In this document: piece by piece, positions 11,640-24,266 of the stretch | Numbering within the stretch: the first letter of the stretch is position 1 | How the letters are laid out: the number at the start of each line of letters is the position of its first letter | NCBI GenBank assembly: GCA_001695595.3 | Contig: MBPM02000010.1 | Location: forward strand, 186,001 to 250,000 | DNA length: 64,000 nt | Direction: 5' to 3' | DNA from: Plasmopara viticola | Taxonomy: Eukaryota; Oomycota; Peronosporomycetes; Peronosporales; Peronosporaceae | Notes under the pieces: model-generated | The model's database searches: none | The model's input: the letters and a program-made list of their open reading frames with translations, nothing else | What the model was told of the DNA's origin: nothing | Made by a program: the position numbers and the translations under genes

Positions 11640-13150
11640 ATTGCAGCATTGTCTGACACACTTACAGCGCTGACTTCGACAATTACGTAAAAACGAAGAG
11701 GTGTCGTCCATTATGTGTTTGGCTGACACATAACATGTATTGAGGACAATTGTCATGCCAACCTGTCTAATCTTTGTATCAAGCTGCACAGCGACTATGC
11801 GTCGATAAGGAAATCTTTTCTAGTTGCGTCACAAATTTGTAAATGAAAAAGTAGTGGCAAGCTTGGACAAATGGATCACCCGACATGGTAAGAGATTCAA
11901 GCCTTTTTTCAGTCTCTACTTGTCGCTTGGATGCGTAGTGCCGACGGTGTCATTTTGGTGCAGGCACATTCTCAACAACGTAAATGACTTGCATTATTGA
12001 ATATTAATGAACGACAATAACTCAGCAATGGAACCCTAAAAAAAATCAGGCTATTTGTATAATGCTGGCATTCGATACTGTTGCACCACAACAAAATTTT
12101 ACCCGCGATGTCTCAAGCTTAATTTCGCGCGATGCGCAACGATATACTGCAGCGGTCACTCAGTCGTAGGTGCAGTCGACTTTGATGAAAGCAGTCAAAG
12201 GAAAAGTACAAATGTGAATAGATACATCGAGCTGTTAAAAAGTCGAAGTCGAAGTCGAAGTCGGTGGGTGCACGTCGAGGAGCAGTCTAAAGAAAGAGAG
12301 CCGCATAGATCGAATCGAGTTGGTGGATTTAAGTCGCTGCACGAGACGTAAGGGAGTGCATTGAACTTGCGATCACTGTACTTTCGCTGATTTTCACAGT
12401 CGTAGTTGTCCCAGTGGAAAACCTCTTGTCTTAGTGGGCGAGTAAAAAGATCGTCAGGATACCGAGGAAAGCGAGCAAAACATATACACCATAATTTACC
12501 CACTTGGCCACCCTTTTAAGCATTCTCATCTTCATCACTAATAATCTCGCCGCTTCCTCTGCTAGATTTTGTGCCTCTTGTTTCGAAACCTTATCCACCT
12601 TTGCGGCGTTTTCCGCTGCATCTTCTGCCGTTCGTGCGGTTTCGGGAGTTGTTGCAGTTTTGACGTTCAAAGCCTTTTGAGCTTCAAAAAGTGCTGATCT
12701 GGTACCGTCACCACTTTGAGCAACCTTTAAGGCTCTATTAGCAGCGCCGTCTGAAGCAACTCTGCCTTCATCAAAAGCGTTCTGACGGAGTATAATATTA
12801 GCGTCCACGTCCACGTCGCCGTTGGCGCTGGCGAAAGTGGAGCTGCACACGATAAAAGTAGTAACAAGGAGGCTGAAAATCATGGCATTTCCGTATACAC
12901 AGAATCCTTCGCGATTCTCAAACGCCAGGCTAATAAACCAGTAGGAAATTACATTTTATAGCGAAGATCTACCCCGCAGATCTGTCAATTCAAATTTGAA
13001 TATGCTGACCAATTAACTATAAAGGACCACCAATTACAACGTAAATTTGCTTGTCGCTGAGCAATTAAGAGTTTAATAAATTGGTAAGCTGCTTGGCCCG
13101 CACAAGTGCACGGCGTTGTAAAAAAAGACCGTGCAATGCGATCTCGTACT
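11640..13150 (-). repeat. Effector duplication unit B (minus strand)
   Basis: The reverse complement shares the unit landmarks. The TCGACAACGC-like 5' block lies near 13115-13150. The TTTATTAGCCTGGCGTTTG promoter-like string lies near 12920-12945. The gene is 12431-12883. The hexanucleotide tract AAGTCG follows at 12241-12264, and the 3' flank string CAATTGTCATGCCAACC, reverse-complemented, lies near 11750. It is the most diverged unit. Confidence 0.55.
12431..12883 (-). CDS. Divergent family member with C-terminal TM, copy B
   Basis: A 150-residue protein with a signal peptide (1-20, cut after ASA), then an acidic stretch NGDVDVDAN as in the other copies. The HQSRRLP motif is replaced by LRQNAFDEGR at about residues 32-41, and the DEAT motif by SGDGTRS. 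The middle keeps the family pattern QKALN-KTATTPETARTAED but is longer and more acidic. A C-terminal hydrophobic segment (about 129-150) ends LLAH with no basic tail. Loss of the basic motif suggests either a different destination or a relaxed copy. The ORF is intact, so selection may still act. The start is chosen for the signal peptide and the conserved upstream string. Confidence 0.65.
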   Translation of the reverse strand: MIFSLLVTTFIVCSSTFASANGDVDVDANIILRQNAFDEGRVASDGAANRALKVAQSGDGTRSALFEAQKALNVKTATTPETARTAEDAAENAAKVDKVSKQEAQNLAEEAARLLVMKMRMLKRVAKWVNYGVYVLLAFLGILTIFLLAH

Positions 13151-13975
13151 CTTTTTCGTTGCAAATATTACCATTTGCGAGCGGGTGTAATATGTGGAAT
13201 TTCTTATAGTGTCGTCCTACTGACGTACATTAAATCAACACACACACGATCGACAAAGACAGAGAACTAAATCATTGGTCATCTTACTATCACCACATTC
13301 GTCCATGATCGAGCCACAACTTGCCTTGTCTCTTTATAGTAATTTTGAGAGAGAGGGCAAAGCAATTATTGAGTGAATATACTCGATAATTTGTTTGAAT
13401 ATATTGCAGGTGTGCGAAAAATTGAATCGAAAGAGGGTTTAAATGCTATAACTTATTCAATACAAACATTGCCCATAAAAACCAGATTGATTATACACAA
13501 GTCCTACCAAAAAATGTAATGTAAATGACAATGTGGGATAAAAGTCATATGATCACTCAATAATGGAAGAATGTTTTGACAGTCTACTAATTCCCTTCTT
13601 GCAAATGTATTGAAAAGGAATATCGATAAGCTTAGCTTAGTACAGATATTCTTCGCCAAAGCTATATTGCCTCAATTATCATAGCAGCCCTGCATTAATG
13701 TCCATTGGCAATTGTTGTATACCCACAACTTTTTTAATTTGCACCACTCAGCGTTGGGGCGTCAGTTTTTTAAAACTTATAGCTATCAATCACAGTTTCT
13801 TAGCACAACATGAGCATTGATATGATCTGTCGTAGCCCTGTATGCACTCAAGAATGCAACAAGCTCTACGTTTCGTACAGCTTGCCTATTTTTATCTCTA
13901 GGAGATACACATAACCTTGATTCCTGCAAAACAGCAAAATGTTAAGTAGCGACTTCGCTTGGCTGCATCCCCCGA
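13151..13975 (+). other. AT-rich stretch, nothing recognised
   Basis: No ORF with recognisable content, no LTR and no effector-unit landmark was seen on either strand. Short AT-rich runs and scattered stops dominate. Confidence 0.4.
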
Positions 13976-13979
13976 GACT

Positions 13980-15400
13980 TGACTCTTCGTTCCACCTGCC
14001 AGGTACATGAGGTTTTCACGAGCATCAGCTACAACTTTGCCTCTATTATGGCCTTGTCGTCTTCGATCTGCGCTTTATCGTATTTTTCGATTAAACTTTT
14101 GGCTCCAGCAGAGTCAGCCGACTTTTTGCATTCTCTTGACCAACCGTCTTTCCGATCAAATCCCGCGTAAGAAGCTAACAACTACCCAATGTCCTTTGCT
14201 TCATCTCGTAGCTAGTCTCGATTTGAAACTAAAGCGCACAGGTTTGAGGGTCTTTCTATAAAACGGTTTTCTTTGGTGACACCATCAGACGTCAAGTTAC
14301 AAGCAAGGCTCGCATCGTGATTCCATGTTGTTTTAAGCGAAAGAGTATTGACTTTTAGAAGTTGCAAACGTCTGTACCGTACCTTAAATCGATACCTGAG
14401 TGTTTTGCTTACGGATTCAACATTAAGCCGTATACGGCCTTCCTGTACGGCAAATTTAAAGAAGAAAGCTACGTGTAGAAGACACTATAAGTATTCGTAT
14501 TCTCCGAGATTTATATGAATACACGCAATCGACTCGTCAATCGAAAGACATGATCAATATGTGTCTCACGGACACAAAGTTAAGAGCAGCTAGCACTCAC
14601 GCGTGCATCAACACAAGATGCCCCGCGAAAGCGCTGTCAGAGTTGTCTGCCCCTTGTCGCTATAATTTACAGCATGCGCATAGTTGCAACCGATTGGGCA
14701 CCGATGTGCTAGATTTGACACACAGCTTTCAGTTGCTGTTCCTAGCTTCTTATATTAGTGGTATTTGTCCCCTGCTTGTAGTTGCCTCTGTGAACGTGTT
14801 CGATACCTCTCTTATGGCGGTCAATAATTGCCCTTCAACAAGTGCAAGGTAATGATCATTTGACTCCAGTCGCTCAGTCCTCTTCTGCACACTAAGCAGA
14901 AGAGCATCAATAATTATCTCTTTCATGTATCTGCAATTTCAAGACGTGACAAACACTGACACTCTGTAAAAATGTTTACTTGACACACCACGCCACAACT
15001 CAATAAAATGAAGGTCTTTAATGCCCGGCGAAAAGCGTCGCAAAAGGTGTTTAAGTATCATTTTAAGGACTACGAAAACGATATCAATAGTTATGGGTTC
15101 TTCAAGGTAGTAATAAACTAGGAAAAAATCGTACGCAGCTTTAATTTCATCAGGACGACAAACAATGCGCACAAAATGACTTCCGTGGACACCAATGACA
15201 GCGAAGAAGAATTGATGCCAAGAACGGATCATGCGGATGCAGACCCTCGGCTCGCCAACGGTGAGTGTCTCATTTGAGCATGAAGCTGCGACGGTGCTAC
15301 GCGATTGCCAAATCAACGATTATTTGCTATAGAATATAGACTTGTCGTCAAACGCACCGATCAAGTAAAGACCCTACTTAAAAAGACAGACGGATTCACG
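13980..15400 (+). mobile_element. Decayed Ty1/copia relic (RT)
   Basis: Plus-strand translation of 14430-14472 gives TAFLYGKFKEESYV, the copia reverse transcriptase block that follows the first catalytic Asp region (usually DVxTAFLxGxLxEEVYM). Upstream blocks near 14100-14260 are shared with the related relic at 49.98-50.2 kb. Downstream blocks near 14990-15400 are shared with 24.9-25.35 and 50.87-51.15 kb. Many stops and frameshifts occur. The minus-strand ORF of 125 codons at 14939-15316 is antisense to this and is not a gene. Confidence 0.55.
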
Positions 15401-16590
15401 GCTTTCAATTACAAGGCCCGGTTCAGATGCTCTTGCTGATGAAATTACCGATGTTGAGGACCAGGAGGAAGATGATGAAGTCAAAGATGACAATCCTCAG
15501 TATGGCTTTGAGTCGGAAGTGGGCGAAGGGCTACATAACTCGCCCACTGCGATAAACCAAATCTAAGTCGCCAAATCTATTTACTTAACGAAGGAATCCG
15601 TTTAGAATCGGCTTGGTCGATGCAGCGGTGGCTATGGATACTAGCAGCTGCCGTAAAGCCACCTATATCTAATATACCAACAAGATCAGGCGCAAGAACA
15701 ATGCTTCGAAAAAATGCGGAAGATACCTTACGACTCACTGATGCAGGCTTGAAATTTCCAGGATCATGGTGCCTTCAAGATACCTCAAATAAAGAGCGAG
15801 TGTAGCACGAAGACAGAGGTAATGACAATAACCCTCGATACATCTCTCCAGCTACTAAAGCAGTGGGAAAAGAACGTGTGGCTCGCCCATCGCCGGGTTT
15901 GTGTATGACTTTCCAAGGCCGGAGAAGATTCAGTAAAATGATGTTTGATTTTCTCGAATGGCGGAACTTATTCTCTCTAGCGGTAAATTTACTGAATTTA
16001 CAATACTTTTTGCCCCTTCAGATATTTTAGGACATTTGCCGTCGTATCCTGGCTCTGCTGACTATGTTTAGCCCATTCTTCACAAAGTCAGAAAATTTCT
16101 TGCTAAGAATATAACCTCAAATTAGAGATGTTCGAGATAATTTTAAGCCCCTTCCTCCTTTTCTAAATTCATTAAATGGGAAAAAAAATGGTTAAGTTGA
16201 GGTTTCGCGCCCCTTTATATACAAAGTCAAGTAGCCCATTGATGCATGGTACACATTGCTGATTGTAATTTCAACTTGTCGCTTTGCCGCAACGTTCATG
16301 CTACAAAGTATGTCCCTTACACCGAGTATATCCTTTTCGTCTGACCAGCTGGTCTGGGTCAGCAATCGAATTTATTTTTGTGGATGTTCGCTGCAGGTAT
16401 CAGCAATCATGTTTATGACGGCCTAGAGCATTTTAAAAATTTAGCGGGAAACCGCGGGTCTCTAATTAACAACAAAGCCAATGCCATTTTGACATCTGTT
16501 TTTGACTAGGACATGTGCTAAAACACCAAATTTTACTTTCTTGTTTTTATATTGAACCCCGGCAGACTAGAGATAAAGCAAGACGTATAG
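15401..16590 (+). other. No recognisable gene
   Basis: A 61-codon ORF (15620-15805) and short acidic peptide traces (EDQEEDDEVKDD near 15450) exist, but none has a family match I can see. It may be the tail of the copia relic. Confidence 0.3.
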
Positions 16591-16599
16591 CTTTTCAAC

Positions 16600-19500
16600 A
16601 GTGTCCCGTTGCTGACAGGCTACTTAAAAAGCCTTATGTTTGATTAAACGGCAGGTCTCACAAGTTCCCAAATACTTGGCCTCTCACTCGTACAGGCGAA
16701 GCCAGAATTATGTTATGGGAACCAGCAACGTACTTTTCTCGACCCAAATTTCCGCCGTTTAGAGCATCATGTGCCTCGATCATGTCGCCAAAAACAACGA
16801 CTTAGGCTGGATCTACCCGAATTATCCTTAATAACACTGCTTGTGTATCCACTTGTAGTGATGCAAATGACATCTAAATCGAGGATTATGTACCCAACTA
16901 GAGTAGCGTTATTTGCGAAAGTGTACCGCATTTGTCTTTGGTGCGTGATATATTTGTCTTCCGTCAGAATTTTAACGTTGCTAATATAAGACACATTATA
17001 GCTTATTCTGCGCAAAATCTTCTTGGCTAATGAGCTTGCAAAGCTTGTATACTATGCAAAGCTTACTATTTAAATAAAATGACAACTGTCTTTCCAGTTT
17101 TAGGGACGAGTTGACATGCTCTCAACAAGTTATATTGATACGACAACAAGGGGCTTAAAACTGAAATAGAGCACTCACAGTTGTGCCAGCAAGTGGCAAA
17201 TAAGTATATGTCAGGAACAAGAAACTTTCGCACGGTAGCCCTAGTTCGTCGAGATTGTAACGTGTAACTCCCTTATGTCTGTATTCATCATGCTAGAATA
17301 ACGCGCAGTCAGTAAAATATTCTAGACGACGCTTAACTACTTTGTCTTTCCTAGTGGGAGTAAATGTTTATGTTTCTTGAAGACATTTGATGATGCTATC
17401 AAAAGCTTTCGGCACTGCTTTTTCGGCTCCATTTTCAATAAAACTCTTGCAATACCCACGTATACAGCGCTGTACTGATACAACTAATTTACTAAGCCAA
17501 GCCACTTCATCGGGTACGTTTAACGTTGCGATGTAGAAGAAGCCGATTCCACCTTTACTCGTAAAGATCTGCTTAAATCTTAAGAAGTTTTCGAAGATTT
17601 TGCCTCCTTCGCCTGAACGACATATTTATTAATGTTGGCTTGAAGTCTAGTGGCCCACATGACTTCGAAAATTTGTCTTGGGTGGTCTGAATGGGCAATT
17701 GATCCTAGGAAGCAGCTACAATCGAATTAAGCTTCGAGATATGTCGAAGCAGCCCGTAATGGGCGAGACATTGGTGTGTTTAAGCGATTAAAATGTAGCC
17801 TGAGCGTTCGATCACCCTTTGGCGTCACTTACTACTTTATCAGCATACCGGTCGACATTTCAATCGCCGTGAGGGGTTAGCGGACTTCCTTGTTCGGGGT
17901 TTGTACTGTCCAGCTGCACTTTGAATGCGTGTTCGGACATGTCAATCACCTCGTTCTTCTTTGCAATGGGTGCTTGCAGATTTCGCTGCATTGGTTAGCT
18001 AATTATAGGCATAGTTAGTCGATATTTTCCATTTGGACTTCAAAATTGAAAAGTCGGCGACAAATGCTCGCTCCAAGAAAATATATGACTTTCCGATAAA
18101 GAAGTCATCAATGAGCTCACACCGATCTCGGGGCGGTGGTCACTGCTTTGTGACAAAGTCTTTCGTACCTAGTACGAACCCGATCTCATGTCTAATCCCC
18201 TATATTGTGCAGCCGCGATGGTGAGTTTCAGGGCTTCATATCTGAGTCATTTAATATAGGATGTAATCCCCTTTTGCATCTATAGGCTACCGCAAAGCGT
18301 ACCTGCCTCAGCTCTGATTTAAATCTGGCTTCGCCCAAACAAAAAGCATTTTTTTTCTCAAAGACATTTATAATTCTTGAATCGCACACAATATATTTTT
18401 TGTGTGTTAGCTTGACCAAGAGCTTAGTAGCTTCGAGCTCTTTGCACTTAGCTATATATTTTTTTGGCAGCTTCTGCGAACTTTCGATAATCTCCGTTAT
18501 TAAGATACATTTCAGCCACGGTGTAATACACTCGCCGAAACCTGCCTCCAGGCGGGCGGCAAAGATGGCTCTCTGCCAGCAGTTCCTTTCTAAGTGCGAT
18601 GAACCATCGCAGCTACCTATATTATCATTTGATTACTGCTGAGTTTTTCTTAAATGCTGAAGAGCTCTTGGAACTATGATTTATACAAACCACCCTTTCA
18701 TTGTAGTGACATGGTTCTTTCTAAGAAGGAAGCCCATTTCTCTGGCATGAGGGCATGGCTTCTGCAAATATCCTTCAAACCCTAGGGGTGAAAATATACC
18801 GGCCCCTTCGGGACAGACGCAGATCATGTGCCCGTTTTTTCTGCAGCCCTTCAGGTGATGTTGCTTTTCTCGGTAATACTTATGTCTTCTGGGAGCGGAC
18901 CGGAGACTGCTCACCCACTGATACCACTCTTAGACTTTTGCATACAAAAATCTGTGCACTGAAAGCCGGGCTGTGGCCACGTTTTCTCGAAGAGCGACTT
19001 CAATCGTCTCTTTAATCGTTGCTGCCAATAGAATATTGGGCTTATAGCGAAATGAGCCTACCTCTTAGCCGCCCAGGGACACAAGCGTTTTGACTTATTT
19101 GATAGTGGTAAGTCTCAAAAACTGTTAATTCCTCAGAACCGTTCATATATTTTCAAGACGTTCAAGCCTATTTTGCTTGCAAAAAAGAAAGCGTGAACGC
19201 TGGCAAAACTCAATACTTGTCGGTGAGAACATGGCTTTTGATGTGCTTACAACAGCTAGAATACTCAGGTGAAGTAGTTTTAGGATCAGTGCCTAACATT
19301 TGGCCTCACCACCCAGGTAAGACAGCGCAAACGTTTTGCGCACCCATTCGCGATTGAGTTCGCCTCGGTAACCATCTATGCCTGCTTATTATGAAACAAA
19401 GCACTTGTCTTTCCTCTTCATAAATGTAGCACTGGAAAGCTTATAGACGTAGATCCCACAGTAGGCGCTATCGCCAGGGTCTTAAGGCTTAAAGGATAGA

Positions 19501-20060
19501 GCCCAGACATTGCTATAGATGGCCGAACGCTGTGACACGTGTCACCTGTTTAACAGCGGAATGGATCGCGAATGCAACCGAGTCTTTGAGTCGATAAAAT
19601 ACCGCAAACTTTGCGTTCGTCAGATGCGGAAAGTAATCATATCATCCTTAGGAGATTAGAATGTTCCGCTCAGGAATCCTACGCATGGGCTTGAGACTGA
19701 CTGCAATTTGCTACCAGATGTGTTGAAGTTGTTAAGAACCTTGCTTGGAGGAGGCGTGCGGGAAAATTTACGACAATCTGGTAAATGTCTATTCACTATC
19801 AGCTGTCCAAAGGAGCTAAGGAGATCAACAGGCGCAATAGTTTGCGGCTTCAAGACTTACTACTAAAGACAACTATCCTTGATCCCACGTATAATTGTTT
19901 ACATGCACTGTATTAATCCGATCATTTAGAGAGGGACTCTTTTAAAATACATCTGTAAGCAAAGCGACATTAATTTTCACAGGTAGTCTGCAATGCATTA
20001 GAAGTACACCGTGATATCGGAGTCACCTGCTTTAATGGGTACTTCAAACCACAGCCGAAA
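16600..20060 (-). mobile_element. Decayed Ty3/gypsy relic (gag, RT, integrase traces)
   Basis: Minus-strand motifs occur in the correct order. A degenerate zinc knuckle (GCRKNGHMICVCP, first Cys lost) lies near 18800-18850. The RT block HFNRLNTPMSRPLRA, corresponding to TFNRLMxxxFRPLRA, lies near 17750-17795. The RT/RNase H connection RYCKSFIENGAEKAVPK then AFDSIIKCLQE lies near 17375-17470. The integrase zinc-finger region HDALNGGNLGREK...VAGSHN lies near 16690-16775. Frames are broken throughout. Parallel relics at 25.6-30.2 and 51.5-55.1 kb have the same orientation and related sequence. LTRs were not found. Confidence 0.6.
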
Positions 20061-22800
20061 AAAAGTTTAGTAATTTCATTCCAAATCATAAGATTGCGAT
20101 AAGCTCGACGAACAAAGCTTGCGTTAGGTGGCTGGCGTATCATTTCCAGGCACGCCACTGCTTCTTTGTATGCAGACTGTTTCATCTTATCAGCTTGAAT
20201 TAGGAGGCAATCGCATTCACTTAACTTTCGTAAAAATTGCTTAGGGTACCACAGTGCCCGATCAATCCATTTTTAACCTGCATGCTTTTTTAATACTCAA
20301 AGATTTAAACATTTTTTTGTGCGCTATACAGTAAGTAACTAGCATTATCAATACCAGTCTTCGAAATCGATCATTAGCACATGCTCTGTCTCGCTAGCAA
20401 AAATATTAGCTAGTAAGAGATCATCCTCGTAGACAATGGTGATACATGATGGGGGGGTGTCTTATCTGTTGCCGAAAACACAATAGGCCTTTACAAGTCG
20501 TACGAACCTCTTCGCCATCATGGCTGCATAGAATACATGGTACCAATTATGAGGTGCTTATTCAAGTTCAAAGATATTTTTCGCAAGACGCACACGTGGC
20601 ATTTTCTCTTTTGTTGTGATCAAATGTGGTTCCATACAGGTCTGACCGTTTATACATGGTTAGGAACAAAGTTTTCACATTGATCCACGTCCCAATCTTA
20701 AATCGCTGTAAACGTAAGTTACAATTGGTGAAAGTTTTTTTTATGCATTTATATAATGTCCTGTAGTAACATCTTTGCAGCAAGTCTTTCTTTGGACCCA
20801 TCAAGCTTATATGCTTTTTTAAAATGACGCATAGAATCACTATTGTTGAGAGCATTGCGTTTTCATATACGTATCGTTATCCTCATGCAATTGCATTTAA
20901 AGATTTATAATTCTAGTATTCCAGGCAATATGAACACTCATACGTTTAAAAAGCCTTTTTGATTGCAAACCGATCATACACGTATTTCTTATATCATAGT
21001 TGATCTCGATTTTATCTAATGTTATCATGACCAGACGTTTAAATTAAAAAGAAGTTATTTTTCTCTATCGGGATGTAAGCAAAACATCTTTGTATTAATA
21101 ATCATTGAGGGTAAGAAAAGTCACTGTTACTTCGTCTTCGAACAACAAAAACAGTTTGAACACGTTGACATTATCACGCCGAGATAAGGTTCCGTTTATG
21201 TCTCTTATTACGCCTGCGCGTGCGGCATTGATATTTGCATTTCTGCTGTCGTACGGTACATCGTGGAATTAAGGCTTGAGTAATGGCTTGTAAGAAGAGA
21301 TACGCCCCAGTATACTGACCAATCGTAACGCTTTGTACGGAACACTGTCTAGTCTTTCGGCTTACGTTTCCTTCAAAGGATCTCGCGTTTCCCACCGCCG
21401 GCTTCCTTAGATGTAGCAAATCTTAATTTTTTTACAAAGTGCATTAAGTAGGTTTATACTTCACGTCTATTCAGCAGAGTGCGGTCAGCTGTCTCTTGAT
21501 GGCAATGCAACCACTAGCTTTCTACGTCGTCTTATTTCCTTCATTCGTAATGATTTATAATATTAATTCCAGTGATTTACTACTTAACTCATCTACAGTC
21601 TTTTCATTAGGCACTGGGAATTTAATTTGGGTCTCTCCTTCAAGGAGATTGTTGCGAACCTCAACTCCCTTAGCTCGTGATTATTTTTTTGTGAAGTTCA
21701 TCTCTTCTCGACTATTCTTTTGTGTATTCTCAGGATTCATAATGCAACGGTGAAAATATAACATTGATAAGTGCTCAGCTTTTGGCTTGGCCCTTTAGAC
21801 AACAGAACAAACGCCACGCGCACCTCATCATAATCGCCTTAATTACCATCTTTATAAAGCTCTGGTAATTCTCTCCTCCAAATGTGGTTTTTTTAGCATT
21901 ACCTACTTTCTCCGCTACCACTGGGGTTACCTACCCTTAGCTTGTGCTGTCTAAGCCTCGATCAAAGACCTTAACTTTAAGCTCGAAAGTTTTAGCTGCT
22001 TGGCAGCGGAAAGGGTTGCAAATGTATTCGCCCTCTCAAACCCGTAGAAGCCAGCAAGCTGTCCGAGCAATGCGAACTGCTCGTCCGGCATATACTTAAT
22101 CTATCCTAGAGCCTTTGCGGTATTCAGGTATTCGATCCACTCGCGTGGGCATAGAACTGACTGCCAAAGCTGTAAGGCGTGATACGGTCTCACGGCACCT
22201 CGCACTGAGGAGGAGTGCGAGAAGACGACGATCCAGAAATACGACTCTTTGTCTTGACGGAACCGACGTGTCCAACAGATCGAAGCTTAATGGCCGATAA
22301 AACTAACAATACTAATCCGGTTAGAGTCTTACGATTTAATCTTAGCATGCACTTGATTTGTTTCAGCAATTAAAGCCAGGGCTTTATTTGTTCTGGTATT
22401 TTTCGAAATACCTCGTATGCAAACTAGATTGAAAAGATGAGGCGCCTATTAACAAAAAGCCAGTTAAGCTCGGTTTTCTGTAGCTTTTACCAAGTTTTTG
22501 GGCCTAATCTTTGGGCTGATGGCCAATGTATAGGCACTTCTTGATTTAACATTTCTATTCGGCCCCTTGTGGCGTATTTTTTTGTAAAAAATGCTTCAGC
22601 CACAACGATATATGTGGACTCTTACATTTGTGTAATTAATTTCCTTTCCGCTTGCTTTATAGTGAGAAGATCAAGGAACACAAAACTTGATTCGCCTTAC
22701 GCTCAACGATTGCGAAAACAAACATTTTTTATCAATTTTAGATTATCATCAAAAAAAAATTCAACATCGCAAGCCATGAAAAAGTTTACCTAAGCTAAAA
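20060..22800 (-). repeat. Inverted duplication, right arm (unclassified element)
   Basis: Reverse-complement partner of 7640-10310. This arm keeps longer frames on the minus strand: 21174-21419 (81 codons, TGAYLFLQAITQAL) and 20568-20855 (95 codons, ending NATCASCEKYL). Shared peptide blocks in both arms indicate a once-coding element read toward lower coordinates here. A third partial copy of its outermost part (about 19970-20330) occurs at 29.6-30.0 kb beside a gypsy relic, so the boundary with the gypsy family is uncertain. Confidence 0.55.
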
Positions 22801-23769
22801 ACACGGTTTTTTTGTCATCTATACAGCAACTTGCGCTAGTTTATAAGTAGAAAAGAGCTTAAAAAACCCACTGAACTTAGACCCTAACAATACGATTTCG
22901 TTTTAACGGGCTTTCCGTTTTTATAAGGAAAGCATCGTATGGTGTAATTTATATTAGGCTTAATCTTCCACTCTAGCTTGAAGGGTCTGCGCAACACGCT
23001 ACTGGTCAACGCTTAATAACGCACAGGAGCGTCAAAAGGCGCATATCTTTCTTTTTATAGTGGCGGCTTAATACGCATAAACAGAAAAAATAGCCAGAAT
23101 TTGACTTCGCTAACTAGAAAGTTTATAATACATTGAGACCCCACATCATCTTTCAATTGTGAAGTGGTTTACGGTGATAGGCAGCATACGGCATCCCTTA
23201 TTTGTGCATTGGTCTACGGTGATGCGTTGTAAGCAAGCGAAACGATCTCGGATGCAAAATTGATGAAGTTTATCAATTAGAAGCATTTGCCACCATCGCC
23301 TTAGCATGCAAGAAGGCTAGAAAATTAGTCTATTTCTAATAGGGTTAATATACTATACTATTGCGAATAGTACTAACTTTGTTCGCGTGTGAGTGTTGTG
23401 GATGTAACGTGTACTATGCATCGCGCGCATACGAACATCATGCCTAAAGTGCAAAAACGAGTCCAAAAAGAGAACATGTACGATGGGACAACCCATGCAG
23501 AAATTCCGAAAGGCACGAAATTACAACCGCTTGCACGATGTAAAAGACGGCAGAATTTGCAATCAAAAAAAGGAAAATTAGTACAAAATCGCAGTGTATG
23601 GTTCTTTTCGACAACGCAGACCTTAACTGCAGGCTGAGGAACTCTCCAGGTCGATAGTTTGTACAGCTTATACTAGCTCAGCGACATGCAAATTGACTTG
23701 TATGCGGGGTAGGTCTTTTGCGTTTTGAGCTAACTCCTTAATGTAGTTCATTCGTTCATTGTCTTCGCT

Positions 23770-23800
23770 GTTGCTAATGGTTCATTAGCCTGCCGTTCGA
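23770..23800 (+). promoter_or_regulatory. Conserved initiator-like core promoter, unit C
   Basis: GTTGCTAATGGTTCATTAGC is kept here, with TTCATT at 23781-23786, 49 bp before the ATG. The usual CTTTTGAATTGG spacer is deleted in this copy, bringing the initiator closer to the start. Confidence 0.45.
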
Positions 23801-23834
23801 CAACTCTTCGCCCAAGTCCTGATACGCAAACATC

Positions 23835-24266
23835 ATGGCCTTTATAGTCTTTAACGTCCTCTTCGTTGTCACTTTCGTCGTGTGCAGCTCTACTTTTGCC
23901 AGTGCTGACGGCGACGTGGACGCCAACATCAATGTCCATCAGAGTCGGCGTTTACCATTTACTCCGAGGGAGTGGTTTAAATCGGTTTTACCTAGAAGAA
24001 CGTCGAAAGTTGATCGAAGTGGTGACGAGGCCACAGTACCGATTTCTAATGGGCAAAAGGCTCATGACAAGAAAGCTGCAACAACCGCCAAATCCGCAGA
24101 GTTGAAAAGATTATCGACTAAAGAGATGAAAATTCTAGCAAAGCAAGCGTCAGGTTTGACATGGAAGAGGAATAAGCTGGTGCGAAGGATTTTATTTTAT
24201 GCACTAGGTGCCATGTATGCAAGCGCTCTCATTGCTGTAGGTGCGATCGCGTTTACGCAGGGATAA
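23835..24266 (+). CDS. Secreted RXLR-like protein with C-terminal TM, copy C
   Basis: A 143-residue protein. The signal peptide is 1-24, followed by DGDVDANINV and HQSRRLP (RRLP 38-41), then RSGDEAT (61-67). Compared with copy K, ten residues (RTADDAAQAA region) are missing after KSA because of an in-frame 30-bp deletion between CCGCA repeats. The C-terminal part WKRNKLVRRIL leads into a membrane segment (about 119-140) ending FTQG. It has the same predicted topology and role as copy A. The second codon is Ala rather than Asn, but the surrounding sequence fixes this ATG. Confidence 0.72.
   Translation: MAFIVFNVLFVVTFVVCSSTFASADGDVDANINVHQSRRLPFTPREWFKSVLPRRTSKVDRSGDEATVPISNGQKAHDKKAATTAKSAELKRLSTKEMKILAKQASGLTWKRNKLVRRILFYALGAMYASALIAVGAIAFTQG

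Noticed and set aside
12235..12300. SR-like repeat peptide (SRSRSRSRW) in an ORF at 12055-12351
   Set aside because: It is only the translation of the hexanucleotide microsatellite in the unit B 3' flank.
14939..15316. 125-codon minus-strand ORF
   Set aside because: It lies antisense in a copia relic whose plus-strand homologues at 24.9 and 51.0 kb do not keep the frame; no motif recognised.
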